A DNA stretch of 64,000 bases from Jatrophihabitans sp035642535 (GTDB lineage: Bacteria; Actinomycetota; Actinomycetes; Mycobacteriales; Jatrophihabitantaceae). Positions 43,399 to 52,028 of this stretch are shown in pieces (the stretch's first letter is position 1; each line of letters begins with the position of its first letter). The notes beneath the pieces were generated by a model. The model was not told where the DNA came from. It did no database searches and worked only from the letters and a program-made list of their open reading frames with translations. A program made the position numbers and the translations under genes. Location of the stretch: contig DASQSE010000020.1 of assembly GCA_035642535.1 (NCBI GenBank), positions 14,380-78,379 of the forward strand, given 5' to 3'.

Positions 43399-44670
43399 GT
43401 GGGGATTCGCGCGGGCGTCGTCGTCACCGGAACCGAGGTGCTCACCGGCCGGGTCGCCGACCGGAACGGCCCGTGGCTGGCCGAGCAGCTGCGAGAGCTC
43501 GGCGTCGACATCGCGCAGATCGTCGTCGTCGGCGACCGCCCCGACGACGTGCACGCTTCGCTCGGCTTCCTCACCGGCATGGGTCTCGACCTCGTCATCA
43601 CCTCCGGCGGTCTGGGGCCGACCGCCGACGACCTGACGGCGGAGATCGTCGCCGCGTTTCAGGGCCGTTCGACGAGCGTCGACACCGAGCTGGAGCGGCA
43701 CATTGGCGACATCGTGGCGCGGCTGTCCGCCGGGCGTGGCTGGCGGTTGCGCCCGGAGGCGACGGCCGCCGGCACCCGCAAGCAAGCATTGGTACCCGAC
43801 GGCGCGACCGTGATCCCGCCGATCGGCACCGCGCCGGGGCTGATCGTGCCGCCCGGCGGCGGGCGCGACGGCCCGCCGGTCGTGGTGCTGCCCGGGCCGC
43901 CGCGCGAACTACAGGGGATGTGGCCGACGGTCGTGGCCGATCCGATCGTGCTCGCCGCGCTCACCGGCCGGCGCGAACTCCGGCAGCGCACCATCCGGCT
44001 CTGGGGCACCCCCGAGTCCGAGCTGGCGGCGACACTGCGCGAGCAGCAGGAGCAGCTGGCCGGGCTGGAGATCACCACGTGCCTGCGCGACGGCGAACTC
44101 GAGATCGTCACCCGCTACCGGCCTGAGGCGGAGGACGGATACGCGAGATTCGCCGCCGTGGTCGCCGAGGTGTACCAGGACACGATCTTCTCTGCGGACG
44201 GACGCACGATCGACGACATCGTCGCGGAAGCACTGGTGACCCGCGGTCTCACGATCGCCACCGCCGAGTCCTGCACCGGCGGGCTGCTCGCCGCCCGCCT
44301 GACCGACCGGCCGGGGTCGTCGGCGTACGTGCTCGGCGGGGTGACCAGCTACGCCAACGAGGCGAAGCAGGACCTACTCGGCGTCCCGGCGAACCTGATC
44401 GCGCAGGTCGGCGCGGTCAGCGCCGAGGTGGCGGAGGCGATGGCGAACGGGGTGCGCGCCCGGCTTGGCGCAGACGTCGGCGTCGGCATCACCGGCGTCG
44501 CCGGCCCGGACGGCGGCACGGAGGAGAAGCCGGTCGGCCTCGTGCACATCTGCGCGGTCAGTCCGCAGCGGACCGTCGCGCGCCGGATCATGCTGCCCGG
44601 CAACCGCGCCGAGATCCGCAAGCGCGCCGTCGTCGTGGCGATGCACATGCTCCGCGGGCTAATCGGATAG
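43399..44670 (+). CDS. cinA: Competence/damage-inducible protein CinA (nicotinamide-nucleotide amidase)
   Basis: 423 residues. The N-terminal MoCF-type domain has RAGVVVTGTEVLTGRVADRN and DLVITSGGLGPTADDLTAE. The C-terminal CinA domain has ATAESCTGGLLAARLTDRPG and GVTSYANEAKQDLLGV, the NMN deamidase site; ADP-ribose hydrolase activity is known for the N domain in some bacteria. It salvages NMN, a by-product of NAD-dependent DNA ligase. GTG 43399 follows TAGGGT by 7 bases. It converges with the next gene, 3 bases apart. Confidence 0.93.
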   Translation: MGIRAGVVVTGTEVLTGRVADRNGPWLAEQLRELGVDIAQIVVVGDRPDDVHASLGFLTGMGLDLVITSGGLGPTADDLTAEIVAAFQGRSTSVDTELERHIGDIVARLSAGRGWRLRPEATAAGTRKQALVPDGATVIPPIGTAPGLIVPPGGGRDGPPVVVLPGPPRELQGMWPTVVADPIVLAALTGRRELRQRTIRLWGTPESELAATLREQQEQLAGLEITTCLRDGELEIVTRYRPEAEDGYARFAAVVAEVYQDTIFSADGRTIDDIVAEALVTRGLTIATAESCTGGLLAARLTDRPGSSAYVLGGVTSYANEAKQDLLGVPANLIAQVGAVSAEVAEAMANGVRARLGADVGVGITGVAGPDGGTEEKPVGLVHICAVSPQRTVARRIMLPGNRAEIRKRAVVVAMHMLRGLIG

Positions 44671-44673
44671 GTG

Positions 44674-45684
44674 TCACGCCGCGACCGGTACGCCGTGCGC
44701 GGTGTCATCGGTGAGGATCTCGAACAGCGCCCGGCTCGGCGCGCGCAGCGTCTCCGTCCGCCCGGTACCGCGGTGGCGGACGGTGAGTTCGGCCGTTGCG
44801 ATCTTCGTGTTGAGGCACTGCTTGAACCCACCCGGCGGGTTGCCGTAGCGCAGCGCGACGAACGCATCCCGCTCGGCGGTGATCCGCCCGGAGATGTGTA
44901 CGGAGTCGGCCTCGGTGGCGAAGTCCCAGTGGAAATACCCGTAGCGCGCCTTCGCACGTAGTGCCTGCCGCAGCGACACCAGCGAGTACTCGGCGCCCGC
45001 ATGCCGGAGCACGGCCGTCGTCGCCCACGGCGTGACGAGCGGACCTGCGACCCGCGCCTTCGCCGTCGCGATCTCGAGGAACGTGTCCGGGGCGCCGGCA
45101 AATCCGGCGACCTGCCCGAACGCGTAGCGATGCGTGTGCTGGCTGCCCCAGTTGTGGTTCTGGCTGCCCGTCCAGCCGTCGACGTCGATCGCACGGCCGG
45201 CGACGACGTAGCGACCGGAGAAGCGCGCGAGCGGCAGCGCCACCAGGCTCTTCGCCTTCGGGAAGCCGCCGGCGTAGAGCTTGGGCGGCAGCAGCAGGAC
45301 GGGCGCGGCGTCGCCCGTGTACGTCAGCTCCCAGCTGAGATCACCGGCCGCGCCGGTCAGGCCGTCGGGGCCGAGGACCGCGCCGCCCACGCGCACCGCG
45401 AACCGGTCGCGCGCGAAATCGCAGTCGGCGATCGGGAACACCTGCTTCGCGGCGGCGTGTTGTCCGGTCTCGCCGTCGAATGCGACCGTCCACAGTTCGC
45501 CGACCGCGGCGTCAGGATCGCCGGCCGGGGCGAGGATCGTGTACCGGATCCAGAAGGCCAGCGGGCGCTCCGGATGGTTGGCGCGCTGGTAGAAGCTCTC
45601 GTAGTGCCCCGCCTGCTGACCCGGCTCGTAGACCGTGCGATTCAGCAGCCAACGATCGCGGAGGAGCCCCGGCCGCACATCCAT
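44674..45684 (-). CDS. Lipocalin-like (CrtC/tocopherol-cyclase-type) protein of unknown function
   Basis: 336 residues, no signal peptide. A two-lobed beta-rich pattern with the motif VDGWTGSQNHNWGSQHTHRY recalls the carotenoid hydratase CrtC / AttH / tocopherol cyclase lipocalin-like superfamily. The early part VYEPGQQAGHYESFYQRANH and FWIRYTILAP also fits. No carotenoid genes are nearby and the activity is unknown. ATG 45684 is 8 bases behind TAGGGT (45693-45698). Confidence 0.55.
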   Translation of the reverse strand: MDVRPGLLRDRWLLNRTVYEPGQQAGHYESFYQRANHPERPLAFWIRYTILAPAGDPDAAVGELWTVAFDGETGQHAAAKQVFPIADCDFARDRFAVRVGGAVLGPDGLTGAAGDLSWELTYTGDAAPVLLLPPKLYAGGFPKAKSLVALPLARFSGRYVVAGRAIDVDGWTGSQNHNWGSQHTHRYAFGQVAGFAGAPDTFLEIATAKARVAGPLVTPWATTAVLRHAGAEYSLVSLRQALRAKARYGYFHWDFATEADSVHISGRITAERDAFVALRYGNPPGGFKQCLNTKIATAELTVRHRGTGRTETLRAPSRALFEILTDDTAHGVPVAA

Positions 45685-45756
45685 GCGACGGGACCCTAGG
45701 TCACCCGGCACGCCGACGCATTTGCGCATCCGGCGGCTGTTGAGTGTGATCGGGGC

Positions 45757-45972
45757 ATGGCGAATCACGTATACCGAGTCTCCGAGATCGTCGGCAGCTC
45801 CCCCGACAGCGTCCAGCAGGCCATCCGGAACGGCGTCGAGCGGGCCGCCCAAACGCTGCGCAACCTCGAGTGGTTCGAGGTGACGGAGATCCGCGGGCAG
45901 ATCGCCGACGGCACTGTCGCACACTTCCAGGTGGGGATGAAGGTCGGCTTCCGGCTCGAAGACGCGGGCTAG
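45757..45972 (+). CDS. Dodecin family flavin-binding protein
   Basis: 71 residues, whole-length dodecin: YRVSEIVGSSPDSVQQAIRN at the start, the conserved tryptophan region LRNLEWFEVTEIRGQIADGT, and the VGMKVGFRLED end. It forms a dodecamer storing or buffering flavin (FMN/riboflavin) or, in some actinobacteria, CoA and FMN. It is monocistronic and convergent with the PAS gene, 7 bases apart. Confidence 0.93.
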   Translation: MANHVYRVSEIVGSSPDSVQQAIRNGVERAAQTLRNLEWFEVTEIRGQIADGTVAHFQVGMKVGFRLEDAG

Positions 45973-45979
45973 GCCGGTC

Positions 45980-46678
45980 CTAGGTCAGGGCGGCCGGGAT
46001 CGCCAGTCCGGACTCGGCTGCCGTGCCGGCGCCCTCGCTCGGGTCGACGCCGAGCACCAGTCGTAGGTCCGCCACGGCGGCGTCCAGCCGATCCAGCGCG
46101 GAGTCGAGGATCTCGGCCGCCGGGGACTCGCTCGTCACCGATGCGCGGGCCCGTTCGATCCGCAACTGCACCGCGAACAGGTCCTGCAGCACGCCCGCGT
46201 GCGCGCGCTCCTCGATGCGGCGCCGCTCAGCAAGGGTCGCGAGTTCCTCGGCAGCGCCGCGGGCGGCCCGTTCGGCGAGCGTCCGCTCGCTGACGTCGAC
46301 GATGACGGCGATGAATCCGACCACCTCGCCGTGGAAGTGGTACGGCGTGTAGTCGATCTGCGCGCTGCGGATCTCTCCGGACGGCGTCTGAAGGACCCGC
46401 TCGAACACCTGCCGCTCACCGGCGAGCGCGCGCTGCATGAACGGCAGGTTGCCCTCGAACGCCACCTGCCCCAGCACGGCGAGCGCGTGCTGGCCGCGCA
46501 TCTGCTCGGGTGTCACTCCGAACCACTCGAAATAGGCGCGATTCGCGAACACATTGCAGAGATCACGGCCCCAGAAGCCGATGGCGCTTGGCACCGCGTC
46601 GAGCATCTGGGTGAGCGTCTCCGATCGATCTTCCGGCACGTCCCACGGCGAAGCGTCGTTCGTGTCGCTGCTCGTCAC
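45980..46678 (-). CDS. PAS-domain protein with histidine-kinase-like dimer helix but no ATPase
   Basis: 232 residues. The PAS fold runs about residues 20-130 (TLTQMLDAVPSAIGFWGRDL, FVNANRA-like VFANRAYFEWFGVTPEQMRG, VGFIAVIVDVSE at the end). A long helix follows, RRRIEERAHAGVLQDLFAVQ, resembling a HisKA_3-type dimer region with an H at the phosphoacceptor-like place, but no HATPase domain exists. GTG 46678 is preferred to an ATG at 46714 because GGAGGG lies 4 bases before it. It may be an orphan sensor working with a separate kinase or phosphatase. Confidence 0.72.
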   Translation of the reverse strand: MTSSDTNDASPWDVPEDRSETLTQMLDAVPSAIGFWGRDLCNVFANRAYFEWFGVTPEQMRGQHALAVLGQVAFEGNLPFMQRALAGERQVFERVLQTPSGEIRSAQIDYTPYHFHGEVVGFIAVIVDVSERTLAERAARGAAEELATLAERRRIEERAHAGVLQDLFAVQLRIERARASVTSESPAAEILDSALDRLDAAVADLRLVLGVDPSEGAGTAAESGLAIPAALT

Positions 46679-46826
46679 GTCGCCCTCCTGCTCGCGACTC
46701 GGCACCCGAACCATGCGGGTGCCCCTCGATCATCCGGCCGGCCGCGCCCCGCGACGAGGTGCGAGTTGCCCCCGACATCGGGACTTCGGTCCCGCGGCCC
46801 ACAGTCCGTCGCTGAGGCGGCGGCGC

Positions 46827-47990
46827 TCAACCGACGTCGGCCATATCGCTCATCGGGTCAATAAGTATCTTGGCGTGCGCTTCCGGGTCGGACAGGGCGC
46901 TGAACGCGTTTTCGACGCCCGGCAACCCCACGACGCCGGTGACCACCGGCGCGGCGTTGACCTTACCCTCCGCGAGCAGGTGGAGCGCGTCGTAGTAGTC
47001 GCGCGGCGTGTAGCCGATGACGAAGCGCAGGTCGATCTCCTTGTTGATCGCCATCGCAGGCCGCAGCCGGTCGGGCTGCATGCACACGCCGACCACGACG
47101 AGTCGCGCGTACAGCGGCGCGTCGGCGATCAACTGATCGATGACGCCGGGCACGCCCACGCACTCGAAGACGACCGGGTGCTTCGGCGTGGCGGCGCCCA
47201 CCGCCTCAGCCGCCTGCCAGATGCGCCACCAGGGCACCGGCAGCCGGCGCAGCTTCTCCATCGTGCCCACCGCGAGGTCGAACACCGCGGGCGCCGACAC
47301 GACGTGCCCGTACCGGGCGCTCGATGCGAACGGCGACTCGACTGCCGGATCGACCACGACGTCCGCACCGCACGCCTCGGCGAGCGCGCGGCGACCGGGT
47401 GACAAGTCGCTGGCGATGACGGTGCGGACCCCGCGCGCCTTGAGCATGCATACGACGGCGAGCCCAACCGGCCCGCAGCCGATGACGACGGCGACCGTCC
47501 GCTTGCCGATCTCGCTGCGGCGCACCGCGTGCAGCCCGACGGCCATCGGCTCGGTGAGCGTGGCGAGTTCGGTCGACAGGCCGTCCGGCACCGCAAAGGC
47601 AAGCGACTCCTCGACGAGCATCTGCTCGGCGAATCCGCCCGGTGCCGCGGCCGACAAGCCGGTCGTGTGCACCTCCTTGCCCCGGCGCAGCAGCGGCAGG
47701 GCGACGACTCGCGTCCCCACCGGCGCGAACTGGCGACAGCCGGGCCCGTGCTCGACGATCTCGCCGCAGAACTCGTGGCCGAGGATCACCTCCTGGTCCG
47801 AGCGCATCAGGGCGTCGTAGCCGACCTCAGCCGTGATGTCGGCCAGCTCGTCGCAATGGTGCCGGGCGTGCAGATCCGACCCGCAGATGCCGCAGCGCAG
47901 CACGTCGATGAGCAGCTGCCCGCGTCCCGGCGTCGGGGTCGGGAGATCAATCAGTTCGAGCTTGGCGTCCTTGCAGCTGATCGCCTTCAT
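46827..47990 (-). CDS. Zinc-dependent medium-chain alcohol dehydrogenase
   Basis: 387 residues. Zinc ligands: LRCGICGSDLHARHH and GHEFCGEIVEHG. The Rossmann loop is VAVVIGCGPVGLAVVCMLKA with SDLSPGRR following. The structural four-cysteine zinc lobe of classic ADHs is absent (PLLRRGKEVHTTG replaces it), resembling sorbitol or mycothiol-type relatives lacking that zinc. Substrate not assignable. A TAGGAG ribosome binding site precedes the ATG at 47990, so the mRNA has a leader. A 112-base gap separates it from the PAS gene; I see no further gene there. Confidence 0.87.
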   Translation of the reverse strand: MKAISCKDAKLELIDLPTPTPGRGQLLIDVLRCGICGSDLHARHHCDELADITAEVGYDALMRSDQEVILGHEFCGEIVEHGPGCRQFAPVGTRVVALPLLRRGKEVHTTGLSAAAPGGFAEQMLVEESLAFAVPDGLSTELATLTEPMAVGLHAVRRSEIGKRTVAVVIGCGPVGLAVVCMLKARGVRTVIASDLSPGRRALAEACGADVVVDPAVESPFASSARYGHVVSAPAVFDLAVGTMEKLRRLPVPWWRIWQAAEAVGAATPKHPVVFECVGVPGVIDQLIADAPLYARLVVVGVCMQPDRLRPAMAINKEIDLRFVIGYTPRDYYDALHLLAEGKVNAAPVVTGVVGLPGVENAFSALSDPEAHAKILIDPMSDMADVG

Positions 47991-48028
47991 CGACGCTCCT
48001 AAGTCCGAGCACGTTGGATAATCAAACC

Positions 48029-48409
48029 GTGCGCCCTGCAGGACACGAGAATGTGGCTACGGTGTTGGTCGATCCCGCCGTGCTGCAGGATCTCGAGCTC
48101 GACCTGATGGCGCAGGACTTCCGAGTGTGGACCGTGCACACCGTGCCGACGTTTACGGATCCGCAACGGCTCGCCTTTCAGATCCGCCGCTCCATGATCG
48201 ACTGGAGCAACGGGCGCTGGGCGGACGCCGCCGAGTGGACGCTGGTCTGGATCACCTTCGGCGAGAGCTGGCGCGACGGCGACGAACCCATCCCGTGGCC
48301 GGCGCATGCCGCGCTGTGGGACAAGCTCGCCGAGTACTCCGACCACGTGCGCTACAACCTCGGCCTGGGTGGCGTGCCGCACCTGCCCGTGCCGCACGAT
48401 CCCCATTAG
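48029..48409 (+). CDS. Hypothetical protein, tryptophan-rich, unknown family
   Basis: 126 residues, soluble, acidic. The start VRPAGHENVATVLVDPAVLQ is followed by DFRVWTVHTVPTFTDPQRLA and the tryptophan-rich section DWSNGRWADAAEWTLVWITF. I recognise no domain. GTG 48029 is chosen because GATAAT, a near-consensus -10, lies 6 bases upstream (48017-48022). It is divergent from the alcohol dehydrogenase gene and convergent with a PAP2 gene, 20 bases apart. Confidence 0.6.
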   Translation: MRPAGHENVATVLVDPAVLQDLELDLMAQDFRVWTVHTVPTFTDPQRLAFQIRRSMIDWSNGRWADAAEWTLVWITFGESWRDGDEPIPWPAHAALWDKLAEYSDHVRYNLGLGGVPHLPVPHDPH

Positions 48410-48429
48410 GCGCGCAGCGCGCGACGCGG

Positions 48430-49404
48430 TCAGTCGGGCGTGCGGCAGAGTTCCTGATCGCGCGACGCCGTGGTGCACCCCGCGTCGCGGCTCGAGATCG
48501 GACGCGGCCGCGCGGACGTCGCCGCGGCGGCGTACCTGAACGCGGTCATCGAGCGCCCGGCGACGACCTTGTCGAGCGAGTCGCGCTCCGACTTGAATCG
48601 GCGCGAAACCGGGTGGCGGGAAAGCAGCAGCGCGCCAGATGCCCCGATGCCCAGGACGACCGCGCCGGCGATCGCGTCGAGGAAGTAGTGGTTGGCCGTC
48701 GCCATCACGACCAGAGTCGTCGTGAGCGGGTAGGCGATGCCGAGCGCCTTCACCCAGCGCCGCCGGGCGTACATCGCGACAAGGACACCACACCAGATGG
48801 CCCAGCCGACGTGCAGCGACGGCATCGCGGCGAACTGGTTCGTGAAGCCACCCAGGCCGCGCGGGACGCTGCCTTCACCGCCCCACCAGCCATAGCCAGC
48901 GGTGTCCGCCAGCGTGTCGCGCAGCCCGGTGTTGGTGAGCATGCGCGGCGGCGCGGTGGGCAGCAGCAGGTAGCCGATCAGGCCGAAGGCGGTACTGATC
49001 GCGAGCGCGTTGCGGGCCGTGCCGTAGTTCTCGCGATGCTTGCGGTACATCCAGACGAGCACGGTGGGCGTCACGAGGTAGTGCATGACCGAGTAGAAGT
49101 AGGAAGCGGGCACCGCAACCCACGTCGCGTGCGAGAGCGCTCCGTTGAGGACCCGCTCGGGATCCAGGTGCCACATCCGCTCGATGTGGAAGATCGCGCG
49201 CCCGTTCGCCAACGCAGCGTGGAAGCTGACGGCGCCGAGGCCTCGGCTGATCTCGTAGGCGCCGTACAGCGCACCGATGAGGACGATCTCGCGCCACCAT
49301 GTGGCGGCCCGGACAAACGTCACCAGACGTCGCTGGGCCGCGGCGAGACCGGTCCGCGCAGCACCGGACAACCCGGACGCGCGCAACCAGACGGACAACA
49401 TCAC
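48430..49404 (-). CDS. PAP2 superfamily (inositol-phosphoceramide synthase-like) membrane protein
   Basis: 324 residues with about seven membrane segments. LLLPTAPPRMLTNTGLRDTL precedes the active-site parts FAAMPSLHVGWAIWCGVLVA and ATANHYFLDAIAGAVVLGIG. It resembles the other PAP2 protein at 42516 in organization, as AUR1-type enzymes. The last 60 residues are basic, serine-rich and probably cytoplasmic. GTG 49404 is preferred because TATTGT (complement of 49412-49417) lies 7 bases upstream; a GTG at 49413 adds three residues. Confidence 0.82.
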   Translation of the reverse strand: MMLSVWLRASGLSGAARTGLAAAQRRLVTFVRAATWWREIVLIGALYGAYEISRGLGAVSFHAALANGRAIFHIERMWHLDPERVLNGALSHATWVAVPASYFYSVMHYLVTPTVLVWMYRKHRENYGTARNALAISTAFGLIGYLLLPTAPPRMLTNTGLRDTLADTAGYGWWGGEGSVPRGLGGFTNQFAAMPSLHVGWAIWCGVLVAMYARRRWVKALGIAYPLTTTLVVMATANHYFLDAIAGAVVLGIGASGALLLSRHPVSRRFKSERDSLDKVVAGRSMTAFRYAAAATSARPRPISSRDAGCTTASRDQELCRTPD

Positions 49405-49482
49405 AATAGGCACAATAACTGGGCGCGCGAATTATTCCTGGGCATTGCGTCGGCTATGCGTAGTCGCTACGTAGGTAAAGTT

Positions 49483-50130
49483 TCAGTTAAGTGTACCAGA
49501 GAGTTCACCCAGTACCGCAAGGCGATCGGTGGTCACTCCCTCCACGCCCATCGCGCGCAACTGCCGGGCGCGCGGCACGTCGTTGACCGTCCAGGCGATC
49601 ACGCTCGGCACCTGATCGTGCAGCCGGTCGAGGACGCCGGGCGTCAGCAGCCGGTGCCTGATCGACACCGCGTCGTCGGGCAACCGCCCGTCGGCCATGA
49701 GCGCGGCCAGCTCGCGCGGGTCGCGCGCCGTTCGCCAGGTTCGAAAGCCCGCCCGCCGCACCGTGTCGAGATCGTCGTCCAGATGCCCGCACACCCGAAA
49801 CCGGGAACGATCCGGAAACGATTCGATCAACGCGCTGGTCAGCCGGGCGCACCGGGCGGGTATCCGCTCCTTCAGGTCGAGCAGGATCAGGCACCGCTCC
49901 GGTACTCGCGCGATCACGTCGGTCAGGAGCGGATCACGTACTGCACCCGTGTGCCACCGGAACCGCCAGTTGTCGCGGTGCAGCACCCGGCCGATCGGTA
50001 GATAGTGCGAAACGACGATCTGCCCGTGCTCGTCGACCTGCACGTCCGCCTCGAACACCTGCGCGCCGGCCGCTGCAACGCGCTCGCACGCTTCGCGCGT
50101 CGCAGGCGTTCGATGGGCGACGAGGAGCAC
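49483..50130 (-). CDS. Glycerophosphodiester phosphodiesterase family protein
   Basis: 215 residues of the TIM-barrel GDPD family: LLVAHRTPATREACERVAAA with the catalytic HR, FEADVQVDEHGQIVVSHYLP with the metal-binding E-x-D and the second histidine, ERCLILLDLKE, and VIAWTVNDVPRARQLRAMGV with GVEGVTTDRL at the end. It is shorter than most (about 240-300) and the HD pair is HY here, so activity should be checked. GTG 50130 follows TAGAGT by 6 bases. Confidence 0.83.
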   Translation of the reverse strand: MLLVAHRTPATREACERVAAAGAQVFEADVQVDEHGQIVVSHYLPIGRVLHRDNWRFRWHTGAVRDPLLTDVIARVPERCLILLDLKERIPARCARLTSALIESFPDRSRFRVCGHLDDDLDTVRRAGFRTWRTARDPRELAALMADGRLPDDAVSIRHRLLTPGVLDRLHDQVPSVIAWTVNDVPRARQLRAMGVEGVTTDRLAVLGELSGTLN

Positions 50131-50150
50131 GAAGGAACTCTATGTAGCGG

Positions 50151-51227
50151 CTAGAACTTGTGCGTGGCCAAATGCAGCCCGCCGTAACCTTCGTCGCCGG
50201 CTCCGGTTCGCAGTGCGGGAACCATCTCGCTCGTGACCAGGCCGTGCTCGGCGGTGAGCTCGTCGATGACGGCGAACGACGCAGCGCTGCGCTCCGGAGT
50301 GTCGATCACGATCGTGACAACCGGCACGTGCCGCCCCAGCGCGGACACCCGGTCGCCGTGCGGAGCGTGGGCGCCGTGGAATCCCCAGATGCCGCGCACC
50401 GTGGTCGAACCGGCCGCGCCGACGCGCCGCAGCCGCCCGGTGATCTCGCGGTGCACCGGCCGGCCTTTGTGCAACGCGGATTCGGACGTGAAGATCATCA
50501 GCTTCTGCCAAAGCGCCAAACCGTGCTCGTCGGTCCCCGGCAGCGGGTGCGGCCGCTCGATCAACTGCCCGTCGCTCTTGCACATCCGCACCCGCTCCAG
50601 CGTGACGAGCGGGCGGTGGAGCAGCGCACCAAGTTCGGGCAGCACGCGTGAGATCGTCGCGCCGGCGCCGACCGCGATCACCATGACGGGGACCTCCGCG
50701 TTGCGGCCGAAGAAACGCGCTCGCTCGCGCCGGCCGTGCGCGGTGCCGTCGACGCCGAGCAGCGCACTGGCGCCGGTGATTCCCCGCCGGTGCAGCAGAT
50801 CGCAGACAGCCGCGAACGCGGGCACTCGCCCCACTCGCTCCTGCCGACCGACATAGACGGTCAGCTTCGTCGCCTCGTGCAGCTCCTCGGGCAGTTCGAC
50901 GGAGGCGAGCTCGCCGGACTGCATGCGAGCACGCTCGATCGTTACCAGCCCGCTGCCCACGATAGCGGCCGCCTCACCAAGGACGCCGTCGATGCGCGGG
51001 GTGGAATCCACGGCGACCGCCACCGCGGGCAGGTCCTCGGAAAGGCTCAGCGAGCTGTCGGTGCGCAGGTGGTGCTTCCGGCCGAAACCCGCCATCCCGC
51101 GCAGCAGCACGGACGCCGCGATCTCGTGCCGCCCGTAGAGATCGAGCAGCGTGTCGGCCACTAGCGACTTGCCGGCCCGCTTGCGCTCGCCGAAGTAACA
51201 CGTCAGCTTGAGGCAGTCCTCGATCAC
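50151..51227 (-). CDS. Tandem DUF190 protein associated with CrcB
   Basis: 358 residues made of about three repeats of the DUF190 domain: KLTCYFGERKRAGKSLVADT with HEIAASVLLRGMAGFGRKHH, then KLTVYVGRQERVGRVPAFAA with RGITGASALLGVDGTAHGRR, then KLMIFTSESALHKGRPVHRE with STTVRGIWGFHGAHAPHGDR. DUF190 has a PII-like (ferredoxin-like) fold and is often next to crcB. The usual protein has one such domain, so this is a triplicated version. GTG 51227 overlaps the crcB stop as GTGA. Probably a regulator or accessory of fluoride export. Confidence 0.85.
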   Translation of the reverse strand: MIEDCLKLTCYFGERKRAGKSLVADTLLDLYGRHEIAASVLLRGMAGFGRKHHLRTDSSLSLSEDLPAVAVAVDSTPRIDGVLGEAAAIVGSGLVTIERARMQSGELASVELPEELHEATKLTVYVGRQERVGRVPAFAAVCDLLHRRGITGASALLGVDGTAHGRRERARFFGRNAEVPVMVIAVGAGATISRVLPELGALLHRPLVTLERVRMCKSDGQLIERPHPLPGTDEHGLALWQKLMIFTSESALHKGRPVHREITGRLRRVGAAGSTTVRGIWGFHGAHAPHGDRVSALGRHVPVVTIVIDTPERSAASFAVIDELTAEHGLVTSEMVPALRTGAGDEGYGGLHLATHKF

Positions 51228-51589
51228 GTGTGATTCCCGATCGCCCGGCCGAGCGCGGCGGCGGCGACGCCCAGCACGAGGCTGACGACGATGTTCGCCA
51301 CCGCAACCCGGTGTTGGTGCTCCTCGTCGAGGCGCTGCGTCTCCAACATCCAGGTCGAGAACGTCGTGTAGGAACCGATCGCGGCGGTCCCCGCCAGCAG
51401 CGCCTCGTCGTCGCCGAGCGTCAGGCCGGCGAGCAGGCCGAGCACCAGCGCGCCGCTGACGTTGACCACGAGCGTGCCGTACGGGAACTCGCGGCCGACG
51501 AACGTCCCGACCGCCGCGTCGACGATGAAGCGGACGACCGCGGCGGCGCCGCCGATCAGCACGACGCCCGTCCACACGAGAACACTCAT
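51224..51589 (-). CDS. crcB: Fluoride exporter CrcB/Fluc, subunit
   Basis: 121 residues, four transmembrane helices. GAAAVVRFIVDAAV, FPYGTLVVNVSGALVLGLLA (NxxG and conserved N) and IGSYTTFSTWMLET (the central GSYTTFST sodium/fluoride motif) are present. CrcB forms dual-topology or paired dimers that release fluoride. It overlaps the second crcB stop as ATGA at 51586-51589. Confidence 0.95.
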   Translation of the reverse strand: MSVLVWTGVVLIGGAAAVVRFIVDAAVGTFVGREFPYGTLVVNVSGALVLGLLAGLTLGDDEALLAGTAAIGSYTTFSTWMLETQRLDEEHQHRVAVANIVVSLVLGVAAAALGRAIGNHT

Positions 51590-51978
51590 CGCAGCGCCCA
51601 ACTGCGCCGGACGACCGCCGAAGCCAGGTGGATCGCCACGTAGCCGGCGACGACGCTGGCCAGCGTGTAGCCGACCGCGAGCCCCCAGTGCCTGGCGTCG
51701 ATCATCTTCAGGAGTTCGACCTGCATGGTCGAGAACGTGGAGAGGCCGCCGCACACTCCGGTGCCGAGCAGTGGCCGTCGGTAGCTCGACGGCGGGAGTC
51801 GCTCCTGGAGCCGGGTGACGAAGTAGCCGAGGAGGAACGCGGCAACCACATTCACGCCGAACGTCGGCCACGGCCAGCTCGTAGCGCCGTGCGGAAAGCC
51901 CTCCGCCAGCCCGGCCCGCGCGACTGTGCCCAGCGCACCTCCCGCGAACACGGCCGCGATCTCCCGTGCGTCGAACAC
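51586..51978 (-). CDS. crcB: Fluoride exporter CrcB/Fluc, second subunit
   Basis: 130 residues. GGALGTVARAGLAEGFPHGA, WPTFGVNVVAAFLLGYFVTR and GVCGGLSTFSTMQVELLKMI match Fluc. Two adjacent crcB genes usually encode antiparallel heterodimers. GTG 51978 is 6 bases behind TAGGGT (51985-51990); no fluoride riboswitch is seen in the short 50-base space to the divergent LLM gene. Confidence 0.94.
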   Translation of the reverse strand: MFDAREIAAVFAGGALGTVARAGLAEGFPHGATSWPWPTFGVNVVAAFLLGYFVTRLQERLPPSSYRRPLLGTGVCGGLSTFSTMQVELLKMIDARHWGLAVGYTLASVVAGYVAIHLASAVVRRSWALR

Positions 51979-52028
51979 GCACGGACCCTAGCGTTGCGAT
52001 CTGAACGAGAACACGTTCTACTTTGCTC

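Noticed and set aside
51979..52028. Fluoride riboswitch before crcB
   Set aside because: The gap to the divergent gene is only 50 bases and both genes look leaderless, so there is no room for the aptamer.
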